In this document: positions 52,501 to 55,298 of the stretch, piece after piece
Numbering within the stretch: position 1 is the stretch's first letter
Layout: each line of letters opens with the position of its first letter
DNA from: Streblospio benedicti
Lineage: Eukaryota; Annelida; Polychaeta; Spionida; Spionidae
DNA: 64,000 bases
Direction: 5' to 3'
Assembly (NCBI GenBank): GCA_019095985.1
Contig: CM032660.1
Span: 45,986,889-46,050,888 of the forward strand
Made by a program: the position numbers and the translations under genes
Notes under the pieces: generated by a model
Told to the model about the DNA's origin: nothing
Seen by the model: the letters and a program-made list of their open reading frames with translations, nothing else
The model's database searches: none

Positions 52501-55298
52501 ACTTTATTTTCACCATAAACTCCATGATATTTTATATAATGTGATATGAAATAGTTCCCGGTAAATATTTCAAAAGTAATGTGGTGACTGATAGACCCTT
52601 GAAGGGTTTGGTAATTTGTATTCTGTTCTATTTGAGTAGTATCTTATATATGTACAATACCATGCCACTATAGTAAATAATAAACAAACAAACAAACAAA
52701 CAAACAAACAAACAAACAAACAAACAAACGAACGAACGAATGAACGAACGAACGAACGAACAAGCAAACACAGTGCTCACCACTGGCAGGAATCCTATGA
52801 GCATCCTGGATATCATGTTCGAACAGTCATCTTCTTCGTACACCGGCATGTCCTGGATGCCGCTGCACCAGTTACTGCAAGGCAACACGGGGGTTGTGGT
52901 GAGTGTGTGGGTGCGAGAATGGCAAAACAGTATTGCATTCATGGTAGCAAAACGTCAAAATATATCACGTGTTAGTATAGGATACAAGAATAGTAACTAG
53001 AACTACGAATGTATTTGTATCATTATGTATGTATTTCACTGGATGTTTATAAAAGGGGTCCATTTTGATTTCATCAGTAATGCCAAATATATTTTATATG
53101 TATTAACATGTATGTGCCAGTTACTGCAAGGCCAGAGAATTGTCAGAGTAAGTTTGCACACACATGAAGAGTATTTTTTCCTCGTGCATGCATCGATTTA
53201 CAGACAGTAAAATTGTAAGAAATGATATTTGTATAGCTATTCAACTATATGTATATACGTGGTTATTTTTTAATTAATCATAGGTTGATAACAATTGGTG
53301 AAATATATCAATATGTGTATATCATGTACTTCAATGTTGAGACAAGGGTGTGTTTGTATTTGTAAAAATGCAAAGTTGGTAATGTAACATTTGCCAGCAA
53401 TAAAAATCAACTAGATCCAAACCAGAGAACAGGTTCATACGTGTTACAATAGATATGGCAGGTTTTGTTTTAAAAAGGAACAATGACATCTACTATATTA
53501 CTTGCAGTATTTCAAAAGCTATCTTCTTTGGTTTAGTGAAATTAAGTTGCCAGACTTGACGAAGTTTGTGTGCCCCTGCTACTGCGGAACAGGGGTGGTG
53601 GGTGCCTCATAGAAGATGAGAGCAGAGGTAAAATTATTGGATGTAATGCAGCACATATCGTTGTTAAGATAAAGAACTACTCGTCATTAGTAATAGAACT
53701 TGACCTACATGTATACGGGTACATCAACCCGTAAAGAGGGTGGGGTTGAAGGAGGGCGTGGTCATGGGTAACCGTTGTCGTAAAATACAAAATCACGAGG
53801 GTTTAAAATGTTGCTGGGTGCTACAGAATCTGACATGTATCATGTATGTATAAAATCACTCGCTGGTTTAGTTTCCTATATATGAGTTTGTATTTGTGAT
53901 ACTTTTATTTCAGACTGTCAAGAACCGCATTTCTGTATTTCGATAAGAAAATGTGCTCTGGAGTATATGTAGCAAAATCTAAGGCTTTTGTAAAAATGGG
54001 AATTTAGGGGATTAACTCCAAAAATATGATATTCATTTTACTGAAATTCTGTCAGTTTACTTCTAGAAACCGTCTCTGAGATATGCAAAACAAAAAGATA
54101 AAAAATGGCAAATGTTTCTGAAAGTTTCTCATTCATCACTTCAGTAAACTCGTAACTTGTATACGTGTACATATACTTAAATAATTTGTGACATTGAAAG
54201 ATATGTCTTTTGCAGGCGTGTTTAAAAAACTATATTAAACATTTGACCTATCTTCACAAACACAAGACGAGCGGTGCGCCTGTGTAGCGCACGGGCGCAT
54301 TGAAATCAGAACGCGCTGGTGCTTCCACAGCATGTGGCACAATCGGCAGTACGGACATTGTGTCAGGACGGCTTTTTCAGTGTCTGTAGTGTTTGTGGTG
54401 GGTGTGGTGTACTACTTGACATACCGGCTCCGTACTGCCTACATGTACGTACGGCCAGGCAAATATTTGATTGACCGTAGAGGAAGTTAGACATGCTTAA
54501 CTTTTGCTACTGCCTCCGCACCGCCTTGAAATAAAACGTAATTTTGTCGTGCTTTCGTCGCACTTTCACTACACGGATCCCTACGGTTCCAAATTATAGG
54601 TTTTTAGCCGTATAGAGGCAGTAGAGAAGCAGTAGGGCCTACTGCCCGACGTACCCCAGGCTTACGTGTGAATGTAATATAAAGCCAGGATCACCCTAGT
54701 TGTAATATACACGTATCGTATTTTCGTACCAGTTCGACATAAGTCGGGCACAAATACCGCCAGCAGGGAAATCTGGAGTCTGTATATTTTTGTAAATTTT
54801 ATAATAAAATGCTGACAAGAGACTACAGTTAGACATGTCTATCTCGAACTCGAGGAGAGTGAATAAAATTCGATTTAACAATGTGTAGTAACTAATACAA
54901 GGGAAAATAGAGTTTTACTCGAGCTATCCGCGAATTCGAGTTACCATAATTCGAGATAACAGTGTCCTACCGTGAGTGTAATTAGAAAAAACAACAAAAC
55001 ACAATAACACTTTCTAAGTAGTCCCGAAAAAAAACCCCGGAGTGTCTATTTTGAATATTCGTCTGCTTTCAAACATTGTTCTGATGGTTACCACGATCGT
55101 TTGAGTTGTTAATCAGCGAAACATACCTTAAATGGTAACTTTTATTCATTCCATGGCAAACCCCACGAACTTTCGAGAGCCAAACTTTCCATAAAACCCT
55201 GAAACTAGTGCGTGTCTCCCGCGTACTCACCTAGCTCGGCTGAGGTGGGGCGAAATCAGTCCTAACAGCAGGAGGAGGCTCCATCGCCTACCGCCCAT
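1..55298 (-). CDS. Giant secreted SCO-spondin-like mosaic protein with GPGG-repeat modules (3' end outside window)
   Basis: Fifty-two exons on the minus strand can be chained by GT/AG sites and matching codon phases. Domain order: signal peptide, EMI, EGF, TB-like, VWD1-C8-TIL, VWD2-C8-TIL, an extra TIL-like unit, VWD3-C8-TIL, four LDLa, then tandem modules of Cys-rich header, two-exon beta-rich domain and Thr-rich linker. The last four modules hold long GPGG repeats. EMI followed by three VWD-C8-TIL sets and LDLa is the N-terminal layout of SCO-spondin, a secreted glycoprotein that assembles into fibres. The thrombospondin repeats of SCO-spondin are not seen. Forty-one exons right of the gap give 5,972 nt with no stop. 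Eleven exons left of it give 3,525 nt, with one apparent frameshift in the exon at 4430-5215. The gap region must hide at least one exon. The two halves could be annotated as separate genes, but the left half shows no start codon or signal peptide of its own. Confidence 0.88.
193..535 (-). repeat. Eight 39-bp coding repeats in M4
   Basis: Each unit encodes a 13-residue [13 protein letters not shown]-type peptide. Units 3 and 7 share the same two variant positions (CTTGG and CCTACT on the plus strand), so the array also has a four-unit period of 156 bp. It probably grew by duplication of four-unit blocks. Confidence 0.85.
817..849 (-). CDS. Exon 51: 33-nt Thr linker micro-exon
   Basis: Phase 1 to 1, encoding [11 protein letters not shown]. 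Acceptor TTCTTTTAG and donor GTATGT flank it. Being symmetric and in frame, either of the two linker micro-exons could be skipped without breaking the protein. Confidence 0.72.
1110..1236. repeat. (AGC)n microsatellite in intron
   Basis: CAG-type triplets on the plus strand, mixed first with about eight CAGTGGCAG 9-mers and then pure. On the gene strand this is CTG repeat. It lies between linker exons 50 and 51 and is not coding in the gene frame. Confidence 0.9.
1301..1330 (-). CDS. Exon 50: 30-nt Thr linker micro-exon
   Basis: Phase 1 to 1, encoding [10 protein letters not shown]. Acceptor TGTTTCAG and donor GTAAGC are both good. The YECI motif matches the start of the other linkers. Here the linker is split over two micro-exons, the second being at 817-849. 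Confidence 0.72.
1422..1557 (-). CDS. Exon 49: module M3 beta half 2
   Basis: Phase 0 to 1, 136 nt. [46 protein letters not shown]. Same length and ending as exon 46. Confidence 0.85.
2062..2837 (-). CDS. Exon 48: module M3 header, higher-order GPGG repeats and beta half 1
   Basis: A 776-nt exon, phase 1 to 0. The header is [20 protein letters not shown] and [15 protein letters not shown]. The tract alternates two related units (51 and 63 bp; peptides such as [18 protein letters not shown] and [12 protein letters not shown]), giving a period of about 114 bp. The end is [33 protein letters not shown] and ANGDEIVRE. The frame is intact. Confidence 0.87.
2255..2690 (-). repeat. Higher-order coding repeats in M3
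   Basis: The units are 51 bp and 63 bp in alternation, both built from GGTCC-type 9- and 12-mers. They are less like the M2 and M4 units than those are like each other. Confidence 0.75.
3686..3745 (-). CDS. Exon 47: Thr-rich linker
   Basis: A 60-nt exon, phase 1 to 1, encoding [20 protein letters not shown]. It is very similar to the linker at 7221-7277, with the same Cys, the same central EV and two Thr runs. It joins M2 to M3. Confidence 0.8.
3943..4078 (-). CDS. Exon 46: module M2 beta half 2
   Basis: Phase 0 to 1, 136 nt. [39 protein letters not shown] and TVQACSG. It is close in sequence to the M3 counterpart ([15 protein letters not shown]...), showing a recent common origin of these two modules. 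Confidence 0.85.
4430..5215 (-). CDS. Exon 45: module M2 header, 39-bp GPGG repeats and beta half 1 (apparent frameshift)
   Basis: The acceptor TTTTCAG opens [19 protein letters not shown], and the frame then meets TGA near 5126, just after WGK. One base over, the sequence reads on as [11 protein letters not shown] and through about nine copies of [13 protein letters not shown] to [32 protein letters not shown] and NGEAIERT. At 786 nt the exon is one base longer than the phases require, since M1 and M3 exons are both 2 modulo 3. The extra base lies in an A run, so a sequencing error, an allele or a real lesion are all possible. Confidence 0.78.
4670..5060 (-). repeat. About nine 39-bp coding repeats in M2
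   Basis: The units are almost identical to one another and to those in M4, with a few single-base variants. The uniformity exceeds that of the flanking header and beta parts, which points to recent expansion or gene conversion. Confidence 0.85.
5895..6015. repeat. Short foldback (hairpin) element
   Basis: Two arms of about 50 bp meet at GAGCATGCTG-CCGT-CAGCATGCTGAA. The same arm sequence (ATTGAGCATGCTGAC) recurs at 63898-64000, so this is a dispersed family of tiny inverted-repeat elements. Confidence 0.65.
6220..7126. mobile_element. 907-bp non-autonomous TIR element with TTAA target duplication
   Basis: The ends read GGGGACTGTGAACTCTTT and, inverted, GGGTACTGTGAACTCTTT. Both flanks are TTAA (6216-6219 and 7127-7130). 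The inside is AT-rich and non-coding, with two diverged direct copies of about 85 bp (6821-6910 and 7003-7090). TTAA duplications are typical of piggyBac, but piggyBac ends begin CCC, so the superfamily is left open. Confidence 0.75.
7221..7277 (-). CDS. Exon 44: Thr-rich linker
   Basis: A 57-nt exon, phase 1 to 1, encoding [19 protein letters not shown]. The Cys near its start is conserved in the linkers at 3686-3745 and 1301-1330. It bridges M1 to M2. Confidence 0.8.
7278..7871. other. Intron between exons 43 and 44
   Basis: AT-rich sequence. No gene or repeat recognised. Confidence 0.4.
7872..8019 (-). CDS. Exon 43: module M1 beta half 2
   Basis: Phase 0 to 1. [39 protein letters not shown] and MHGCAG give two or three strands and the closing Cys pair. 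It pairs with the C-terminal part of exon 42 across a phase-0 intron, exactly as in modules E, F, M2 and M3. Confidence 0.85.
8239..8921 (-). CDS. Exon 42: module M1 header, GPGG/collagen-like tract and beta half 1
   Basis: This single 683-nt exon, phase 1 to 0, starts [20 protein letters not shown] and reaches [15 protein letters not shown]. It then runs through about 95 residues of [18 protein letters not shown] and pure Gly-Gly-Pro triplets, and ends with [33 protein letters not shown]. The repeat lies between the header and the beta domain. GPGG repeats form flexible turns in elastic silks, and the TT pairs are candidate O-glycosylation sites; both functions are inferred. Confidence 0.85.
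8425..8770 (-). repeat. GPGG and collagen-like Gly-Pro repeats in M1
   Basis: Three imperfect blocks begin with [14 protein letters not shown]. The central one is followed by an uninterrupted run of Gly-Gly-Pro triplets coded by GGTCCACCA on the plus strand. Periods vary, so the array is more irregular than in M2 and M4. Confidence 0.75.
9627..13052. mobile_element. 3.4-kb long-TIR DNA element, no transposase seen
   Basis: About 400 bp at 9627-10045 reappears inverted at 12400-13052; for example GCAACACGACAG and TACGAACAGTTTTACTTGTT occur in both arms. Inside are more inverted pairs: GTTCAACCGATGGGCA at about 10100 and 11830, and the arms 10160-10225 / 10365-10432. No open frame resembles a transposase. 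It is a foldback-like, non-autonomous element. The right arm is interrupted by a younger MITE (12558-12773). Confidence 0.7.
12558..12773. mobile_element. PIF/Harbinger-like MITE nested in the right TIR
   Basis: A 216-bp element with ends GGGACGGACCATTCGATATT inverted at the other side, an A/T-rich centre and a TTA duplication (12555-12557 and 12774-12776). The undisrupted left arm of the host element (near 9897-9915) shows the pre-insertion sequence, so the boundaries are certain. A 3-bp TWA target and these ends fit PIF/Harbinger. Confidence 0.8.
13249..14709. mobile_element. 1.46-kb TIR element
   Basis: TTCAATCTGTTCGTAACGTT and CGTGTGGGAACGCA at the left return inverted at 14630-14705. 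Similarity continues inwards (ATCTCTGGACAAGTT at about 13490 against 14460). The interior 13810-14140 has a 108-codon frame without recognisable motifs. Probably non-autonomous. Confidence 0.65.
14730..14922. repeat. Diverged copy of the right end of the 9.6-13.0 kb element
   Basis: Segments such as GTGAATACGATCG, GCAAAACAACTGACGAGA and TGCAACAGGCCCTGG parallel 12880-13052 in the same orientation. A relic of the same family. Confidence 0.55.
14935..15735. repeat. Two direct copies of a ~245-bp repeat
   Basis: TTATAAAGAATTTTAACCG at 14936 and TTATAAAGAATCTTAACG at 15496 begin two copies. They share GACTGGTGCATTTTTG, CGACGTGCTTATAA and CACTTTTGTGCTCTCTG. The spacer between the copies (15280-15480) resembles the arms of the 17.0-18.3 kb element. 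Confidence 0.6.
16725..16885. repeat. Near-perfect long hairpin
   Basis: Arms of about 67 bp (16725-16792 and 16819-16885) match almost base for base, for example AGCTTAGTGTATGAACTGAT against its complement, with a 26-bp loop. The low divergence implies a young foldback or gene-converted arms. Confidence 0.75.
17040..18260. mobile_element. 1.2-kb TIR element ending at the assembly gap
   Basis: The left arm 17080-17330 (GGTTCAGAAACACATAAGAC, TTAACAACCACACAACTGTGG) is inverted at 17955-18215 (GACCACAGTTGGGTGGTTGT, TTATGTGTTTCTGAACC). The internal 17330-17950 shows no transposase. A related sequence is at 15280-15480. The run of N begins 30 bp beyond the right arm. Confidence 0.65.
18291..18390. 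other. Assembly gap of 100 N
   Basis: Exactly 100 undetermined bases, which usually stands for a gap of unknown size. It sits inside repeat-rich sequence and inside the intron whose flanking exon phases do not agree, so coding sequence is probably lost here. Confidence 0.95.
18518..19203. mobile_element. Probable TIR element containing a (GT)n tract
   Basis: The left end AAGGACCGTCACA and the right end (inverted) AAGGGCCGTTCACA agree at most positions. The interior is rich in ACGTG/CACGT words and carries (GT)n at about 18813-18902. No coding capacity seen. Confidence 0.45.
19300..20995. repeat. Diverged repeats with CCTGACAGCACC-like words
   Basis: Three related segments (19320-19460, 20398-20520, 20890-20990) share words such as TTAGTGTCCATGTAAATGGG and ATGCCCTCCATGG. 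Between them lie many variants of CATCCTGACAGCACC. They look like old tandem or dispersed repeats. No exon was found. Confidence 0.45.
20996..21971. other. Intronic sequence left of the SINE
   Basis: No gene recognised. 21060-21180 and 21480-21560 contain phrases like GGTCTTGATTGAAGGTTCTA, similar to pogo-type MITE fragments. Confidence 0.35.
21972..22236 (-). mobile_element. SINE with tRNA-like head (old copy)
   Basis: On the minus strand it begins GTGTGCTTCTGTGGCCAAAT with an A-box-like TGGCCAAATGGATAGG. It ends in the family tail AGGATGCCAATGACCTGG. It is more diverged than the copies at 45098 and 57118, and the B box is degraded. Confidence 0.7.
22278..22458 (-). CDS. Exon 41: Cys-rich header of module G
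   Basis: Phase 1 to 2. [51 protein letters not shown] matches the header of module F: PCEE at the start, CFG-x-x-C in the middle, an acidic centre and a Cys pair at the end. The exon leaves phase 2, as exon 37 does, so the beta-half exons should follow. None is found before 8921; they are presumably in the assembly gap. Confidence 0.8.
22738..22773 (-). CDS. Exon 40: Thr-rich linker micro-exon
   Basis: This is a 36-nt exon, phase 1 to 1, encoding [12 protein letters not shown]. Acceptor ATTATAG and donor GTCAGT flank it. Such Thr/Pro stretches are usual O-glycosylation sites and spacers. It joins module F to the next header. Confidence 0.75.
23060..23665 (-). mobile_element. Penelope-like element fragment with GIY-YIG endonuclease remnant
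   Basis: On the minus strand the fragment reads [18 protein letters not shown] and, in another frame, [15 protein letters not shown], the hallmark of the C-terminal GIY-YIG nuclease of Penelope-like retroelements. About 75 bp at each end (AATATTGGAGGTATA-type sequence) is present as an inverted pair, as Penelope termini often are. No reverse transcriptase remains. The copy is broken and old. Confidence 0.7.
23838..23995. mobile_element. 158-bp pogo/Tigger-like MITE
   Basis: The ends CAGTAGAACCT and (inverted) CAGTACAACCT are flanked by TA on both sides, and the inside is non-coding. The CAGTRGAACCT ends and TA target fit the pogo branch of Tc1/mariner. Confidence 0.65.
24026..25339 (-). CDS. 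Exons 37-39: module F (Cys-rich header plus beta-rich domain)
   Basis: Exons are 25174-25339 (phase 1-2), 24718-24853 (2-0) and 24026-24197 (0-1). The header reads [44 protein letters not shown] with six or more Cys. The beta part has [20 protein letters not shown] and [18 protein letters not shown], then [23 protein letters not shown] and VEDIIVKKC. This gives the full module grammar: header, beta half 1, beta half 2. No known family recognised. Confidence 0.8.
24304..24494. repeat. Foldback element flanked by a 15-bp direct repeat
   Basis: Arms 24355-24390 and 24443-24480 are inverted copies (AGCAACAGCTATCATAA). TAACTATTTAATTGT occurs just outside both arms and may be a target duplication. 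Confidence 0.55.
24899..25066. repeat. MITE-like dispersed repeat (GGGGCGCACTT type)
   Basis: The ends TGGCAGATCCAGGG and CCCTGGTTCTGCCTATG are inverted copies around a G-rich, low-complexity centre. A relative lies at about 26697-26842. Confidence 0.5.
25778..25798 (-). CDS. Exon 36: predicted 21-nt micro-exon (linker)
   Basis: The minus strand shows a pyrimidine-rich acceptor ending TTTACCTAG, then 21 nt, then donor GTATGG. It is phase 1 to 1 and encodes VTKDSKPG with the flanking bases. It occupies the place where other modules have Thr-rich linker exons of 30-60 nt. Exon 35 can also join exon 37 directly in frame, so the micro-exon may be optional. Confidence 0.5.
25922..27944 (-). CDS. 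Exons 34-35: unassigned beta-rich module E
   Basis: Exon 34 is 27697-27944 (phase 1 to 0) and exon 35 is 25922-26108 (phase 0 to 1). Alternating hydrophobic strands are seen: [44 protein letters not shown], then [19 protein letters not shown] and IIESCKSPG. The phase-0 split and the C-terminal I-I-x-x-C end are shared with later modules. I do not recognise a named family. The form recalls the beta-sandwich repeats joined by Thr-rich linkers in invertebrate mucin-like matrix proteins, but that is from memory and uncertain. Confidence 0.75.
26109..27696. other. Intron between exons 34 and 35
   Basis: Strongly AT-rich. Apart from the dispersed repeat at 26697-26842, nothing is recognised. Confidence 0.4.
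26697..26842. repeat. Second copy of the GGGG-rich dispersed repeat
   Basis: It contains GGGTTTTGTACACAAG, CATTTTGGGGTGAAAAAG and GTGCCCCCTGTTGCACCCCTG. Its layout is similar to that of 24899-25066, but it is much diverged. Confidence 0.4.
28078..28194 (-). CDS. Exon 33: LDLa repeat 4
   Basis: Phase 1 to 1. [37 protein letters not shown] is a textbook LDLa. It is the last domain here that I recognise as SCO-spondin-like; the next exon starts a different module type. Confidence 0.93.
28685..28822 (-). CDS. Exon 32: LDLa repeat 3
   Basis: Phase 1 to 1. [40 protein letters not shown] and YC give a full LDLa with the DC..GDYSDE calcium-binding end. Consecutive symmetric phase-1 exons are the classic exon-shuffling arrangement for LDLa. 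Confidence 0.92.
29060..29194 (-). CDS. Exon 31: LDLa repeat 2
   Basis: Phase 1 to 1. The peptide has [39 protein letters not shown] and EFGC. The [11 protein letters not shown] end is a calcium-site variant of the LDLa signature. The loop between the second and third Cys is longer than usual. Confidence 0.88.
29195..29987. repeat. Intron with a dispersed repeat (about 29690-29935)
   Basis: Words such as ATCCCACAAATTTTAAGGC and TTGAAATCCGACATCCCTC recur in similar form at 52150-52265 (ATCCCACAAATTTGAAGGC, TTGAAATCCCACATCATTCC). This is a shared non-coding repeat family. A poly-C run follows at 29937. Confidence 0.5.
29988..30142 (-). CDS. Exon 30: TIL3 tail and LDLa repeat 1
   Basis: Phase 2 to 1. 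After the TIL tail the peptide reads [20 protein letters not shown], then [13 protein letters not shown]. The six-Cys spacing and the acidic [11 protein letters not shown] end, which chelates calcium, define an LDL-receptor class A repeat. It is the first of four, each of which occupies its own exon. Confidence 0.92.
31020..31745 (-). CDS. Exons 28-29: TIL domain 3
   Basis: Exons are 31590-31745 (phase 1-1) and 31020-31116 (1-2). They encode [38 protein letters not shown], then [18 protein letters not shown] and SQHCNTC, finished by [15 protein letters not shown] at the start of the next exon. A standard TIL. The intron between them is rich in short CACTGACC-like repeats. Confidence 0.85.
31746..32858. 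other. Intron between exons 27 and 28
   Basis: It holds two diverged copies of a ~180-bp sequence (about 31925-32100 and 32255-32430; CAAGATTTT...GTAGT...AAGTGATTT). Nothing else is seen. Confidence 0.35.
32859..33099 (-). CDS. Exon 27: C8 domain 3
   Basis: A single GC-rich exon, phase 0 to 1, carries the whole C8: [64 protein letters not shown]8 number 1 is split over three exons and number 2 over two. Donor GTACGT at 32858/32857 was chosen over the nearby GTAACA because only it keeps exon 28 in frame. Confidence 0.88.
33338..35400 (-). CDS. Exons 23-26: von Willebrand type D domain 3
   Basis: Exons are 35254-35400 (phase 2-2), 34947-35079 (2-0), 34103-34226 (0-1) and 33338-33528 (1-0). 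The domain opens with the canonical [20 protein letters not shown] and GKCSYTLV, followed by [18 protein letters not shown] and [16 protein letters not shown]. It is the only one of the three VWDs with an intact GDPH motif, where some VWD proteins self-cleave between Asp and Pro. The end, [11 protein letters not shown], leads into C8. Confidence 0.92.
33529..34946. other. Introns within VWD3 (33529-34102, 34227-34946)
   Basis: Ordinary AT-rich introns. I see no further gene or element. Confidence 0.4.
35854..36393 (-). CDS. Exons 21-22: extra TIL-like unit before VWD3
   Basis: Exons are 36268-36393 (phase 0-0) and 35854-35945 (0-2). The peptide has [45 protein letters not shown] and LGCSKYMCEDRRW. 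This looks like a second TIL with its own C-terminal extension, completed by the start of exon 23. Extra TIL/E' units between D assemblies occur in VWF and SCO-spondin. Phases are clean, so it is part of the normal transcript. Confidence 0.78.
36667..37156 (-). CDS. Exons 19-20: TIL domain 2
   Basis: Exons are 36892-37156 (phase 1-2) and 36667-36739 (phase 2-0). The cysteine ladder reads [53 protein letters not shown], then [14 protein letters not shown]. The junction codon is a Cys, as in TIL1. It ends EVTCPQNQ and passes into a further TIL-like unit rather than straight into a VWD. Confidence 0.86.
37504..37580. repeat. (GT)n microsatellite
   Basis: About 38 GT units in the intron between exons 18 and 19. 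Confidence 0.95.
37717..38367 (-). CDS. Exons 17 (end)-18: C8 domain 2
   Basis: Exon 17 ends with [19 protein letters not shown], and exon 18 (37717-37874, phase 2 to 1) continues [28 protein letters not shown] and a VDW...LKC finish. This is a typical C8. The phase-2 junction (AG|G) gives an uninterrupted frame. The intron on its 5' side (3' of exon 17) shows nothing notable; the one on its 3' side has a long (GT)n. Confidence 0.88.
38123..40402 (-). CDS. Exons 14-17: von Willebrand type D domain 2
   Basis: Exons are 40261-40402 (phase 2-0), 39532-39720 (0-0), 38666-38803 (0-0) and 38123-38367 (0-2). Key stretches are [76 protein letters not shown] and [22 protein letters not shown] is the conserved end of the beta sandwich. 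The usual GDPH is replaced by LGYNH. The last exon runs on into the first cysteines of C8. Confidence 0.9.
40340..41189 (-). CDS. Exons 13-14 (start): TIL domain 1
   Basis: Exon 13 is 40949-41189 (phase 1 to 2). The start of exon 14 (upper edge 40402) completes the unit. The peptide has the TIL cysteine ladder: [47 protein letters not shown], then IGCNQC and [14 protein letters not shown]. The Cys spanning the exon junction (TG|C) fixes the donor as GTCAGT. TIL links C8 to the next VWD. Confidence 0.88.
41629..43625 (-). CDS. Exons 10-12: C8 domain 1
   Basis: Exons are 43512-43625 (phase 0-0), 42379-42455 (0-2) and 41629-41762 (2-1). Cysteines follow the C8 plan: [55 protein letters not shown], ending EWRTATLC. 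C8 always follows VWD and precedes TIL in mucins, VWF and SCO-spondin, as here. The downstream intron holds an exact 62-bp tandem duplication. Confidence 0.88.
41859..41982. repeat. Perfect 62-bp tandem duplication
   Basis: TCGTATCTAGTTGCATTGAG and the 42 bases after it are repeated at once without a mismatch (41859-41920 and 41921-41982). A very recent duplication or an assembly artefact. Confidence 0.9.
42456..43511. other. Intron between exons 10 and 11
   Basis: Non-coding. A tRNA-like B-box phrase (GGTTTCAATCCCC, minus strand, about 43200) hints at an old SINE, but no complete element can be drawn. Confidence 0.35.
43818..43905. repeat. Small foldback element
   Basis: TTCTTGTGGCGTATC and GATGCGCCACAAGAA are inverted arms around GAGCCCGAAAGGCGAGG, itself a short hairpin. 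The nested-hairpin design resembles the element at 63898. Confidence 0.5.
44288..49235 (-). CDS. Exons 6-9: von Willebrand type D domain 1
   Basis: Exons are 49051-49235, 47093-47210, 44821-44988 and 44288-44373, with phases 1-0, 0-1, 1-1 and 1-0. Marks of a VWD are [19 protein letters not shown] and GRCTY at the start, a CHMYTTCKK pair, beta strands such as [17 protein letters not shown], and the Cys-Gly-Asn signature [12 protein letters not shown]. The usual GDPH at the start is replaced by GPNY, so the autocleavage seen in some GDPH-type VWDs is not expected here. Introns in this block carry a SINE, a tRNA-like segment and several MITE-like repeats. Confidence 0.88.
45098..45325 (-). mobile_element. 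SINE with tRNA-like head
   Basis: On the minus strand: CTTCCGTGGCCGAGCGGACA (A box), GGGTTCAATTCCCGG (B box), then a body and the tail TGCCAATGACCTGGTGTAAA. It lies in the intron between exons 7 and 8, in the same orientation as the gene. Confidence 0.82.
45460..45525. repeat. (TG)n/(CG)n microsatellite
   Basis: A TG run followed by a short CG-rich run and TG again. Confidence 0.85.
45770..46235. repeat. Three diverged tandem units of about 145-150 bp
   Basis: GTTACCCCTCTACAGGTCAC (about 45820), GTTACCCCTTTACAAGTCAC (about 45970) and GTCACCTTGCTATATCTCTA (about 46109) mark three units. Each also holds AATAGTGACC-like and CATATGGACC-like words. Related sequence recurs at 46730-46960. Confidence 0.55.
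46271..46355 (-). tRNA. tRNA-like sequence (pseudogene or SINE head)
   Basis: On the minus strand an 85-nt unit starts TTGGAAGG and ends CCTTCCAA, an 8-bp acceptor-like stem. In between are TCTG-CTGTGAA-CAGA (a 7-nt anticodon loop with U33, reading GTG) and a T-arm-like GAGTTCGAGTCC. The D arm is oversized and the discriminator region is odd, so it is probably not a working tRNA. Confidence 0.4.
47211..48297. other. Intron with a GC-rich island (about 47800-48245)
   Basis: The island is far richer in G and C than the surrounding intron. It contains two diverged copies of GAGACCTTGAGGATGA-type sequence (about 47888 and 48048) and, on the plus strand, CAGAG|GTGAGTGAG at its edge, like a splice donor. 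The minus-strand 199-codon frame across it shows no known domain. It could be an exon of a plus-strand non-coding RNA or an inserted repeat. Confidence 0.4.
48298..48640. mobile_element. 340-bp MITE
   Basis: The left end GGGACCGTGCAATATTTACC and inner GAGACCGGTGCAT are mirrored at the right (inverted: GGGGACGGTGCAATATCTAA, GGGGACCGGTGCAT). Terminal inverted repeats of about 42 bp, no coding. Target duplication unclear. Confidence 0.7.
48698..48985. repeat. Palindromic foldback MITE
   Basis: Arms of about 130 bp meet at about 48838. CAATTACTGAAAGTTATTAC at the left pairs with GTAATAACGTTCAATAATTG at the right, with several mismatches. Confidence 0.65.
49560..50045. repeat. C-rich low-complexity tract
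   Basis: Degenerate repeats of CCCCTCACATCACCC-like words fill the intron upstream of the exon 5 donor. No coding sense. Confidence 0.7.
50051..51029 (-). CDS. Exons 4-5: EGF-like domain and TB-like 8-Cys domain
   Basis: Exon 4 is 50885-51029 (phase 1 to 2) and exon 5 is 50051-50214 (phase 2 to 1). Exon 4 encodes [20 protein letters not shown] and a WVGRRCED end, a complete six-Cys EGF. The peptide then runs FCYRNAQCFSD and, in exon 5, [15 protein letters not shown] followed by GGDCERCPD. The spacing C...C...CC...WG...C..CP resembles the TB domain of fibrillins and LTBPs, but the divergent 'CC-Q' region of SCO-spondin between EMI and VWD1 is an equally good parallel. Two donors are possible for exon 4. 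Only GTACGT (exon edge 50885) keeps exon 5 in frame. Confidence 0.7.
50205..50760. repeat. Four diverged ~135-bp tandem units starting at an exon edge
   Basis: CACCTGCAACCCCAGTCGCA (50212), TACCTGCAACCCCAGTCACA (50350), CTTGTAACCACAGG (50489) and CCCGTAACCCAAGTCACATA (50622) begin units that share CTTATTGTCTTGTATTTTGT-like middles. The first overlaps the acceptor of exon 5, so the array carries copies of that acceptor. Confidence 0.65.
51030..51866. other. Intron between exons 3 and 4
   Basis: No element or gene recognised. Confidence 0.4.
51867..52874 (-). CDS. Exons 2-3: EMI domain
   Basis: Exon 2 is 52781-52874 (phase 2 to 0) and exon 3 is 51867-52035 (phase 0 to 1). The peptide begins [17 protein letters not shown] and ends with LCTF, then [16 protein letters not shown] near the start and an RCC-x-GW-x-G-x-x-C finish are the hallmarks of EMI domains, which mediate multimer formation in extracellular proteins such as emilins and SCO-spondin. 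Its position right after the signal peptide agrees with SCO-spondin. The middle of the domain is poorly conserved, so the call rests on both ends. A tetranucleotide repeat lies just 3' of exon 2. Confidence 0.7.
52683..52770. repeat. (CAAA)n/(CGAA)n microsatellite
   Basis: AAAC units turn into AACG units, ending about 10 bp before the donor of exon 2. Confidence 0.9.
52875..55230. other. Intron 1
   Basis: Mostly AT-rich. CCAGTTACTGCAAGG, which spans the exon 2 acceptor, recurs at about 53116. A more GC-rich patch (54270-54660) contains repeated GTACTGCC/GGCAGTA words. No coding exon was found. Confidence 0.4.
55231..55298 (-). CDS. Exon 1: start codon and signal peptide
   Basis: The ATG at 55298-55296 opens a 22-codon exon. 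It encodes a basic start (MGGRRW), a run of leucines (SLLLLLGL) and a short polar end (SPHLSRA), which is a classical signal peptide. Cleavage is likely near the exon end. The donor CTAG|GTGAGT lies at 55231/55230 and leaves phase 2. The start was chosen because it is the first ATG after the TATA box and directly gives the signal sequence. Exon 2, 2.36 kb away, continues in frame as S-NWCSG. Confidence 0.85.
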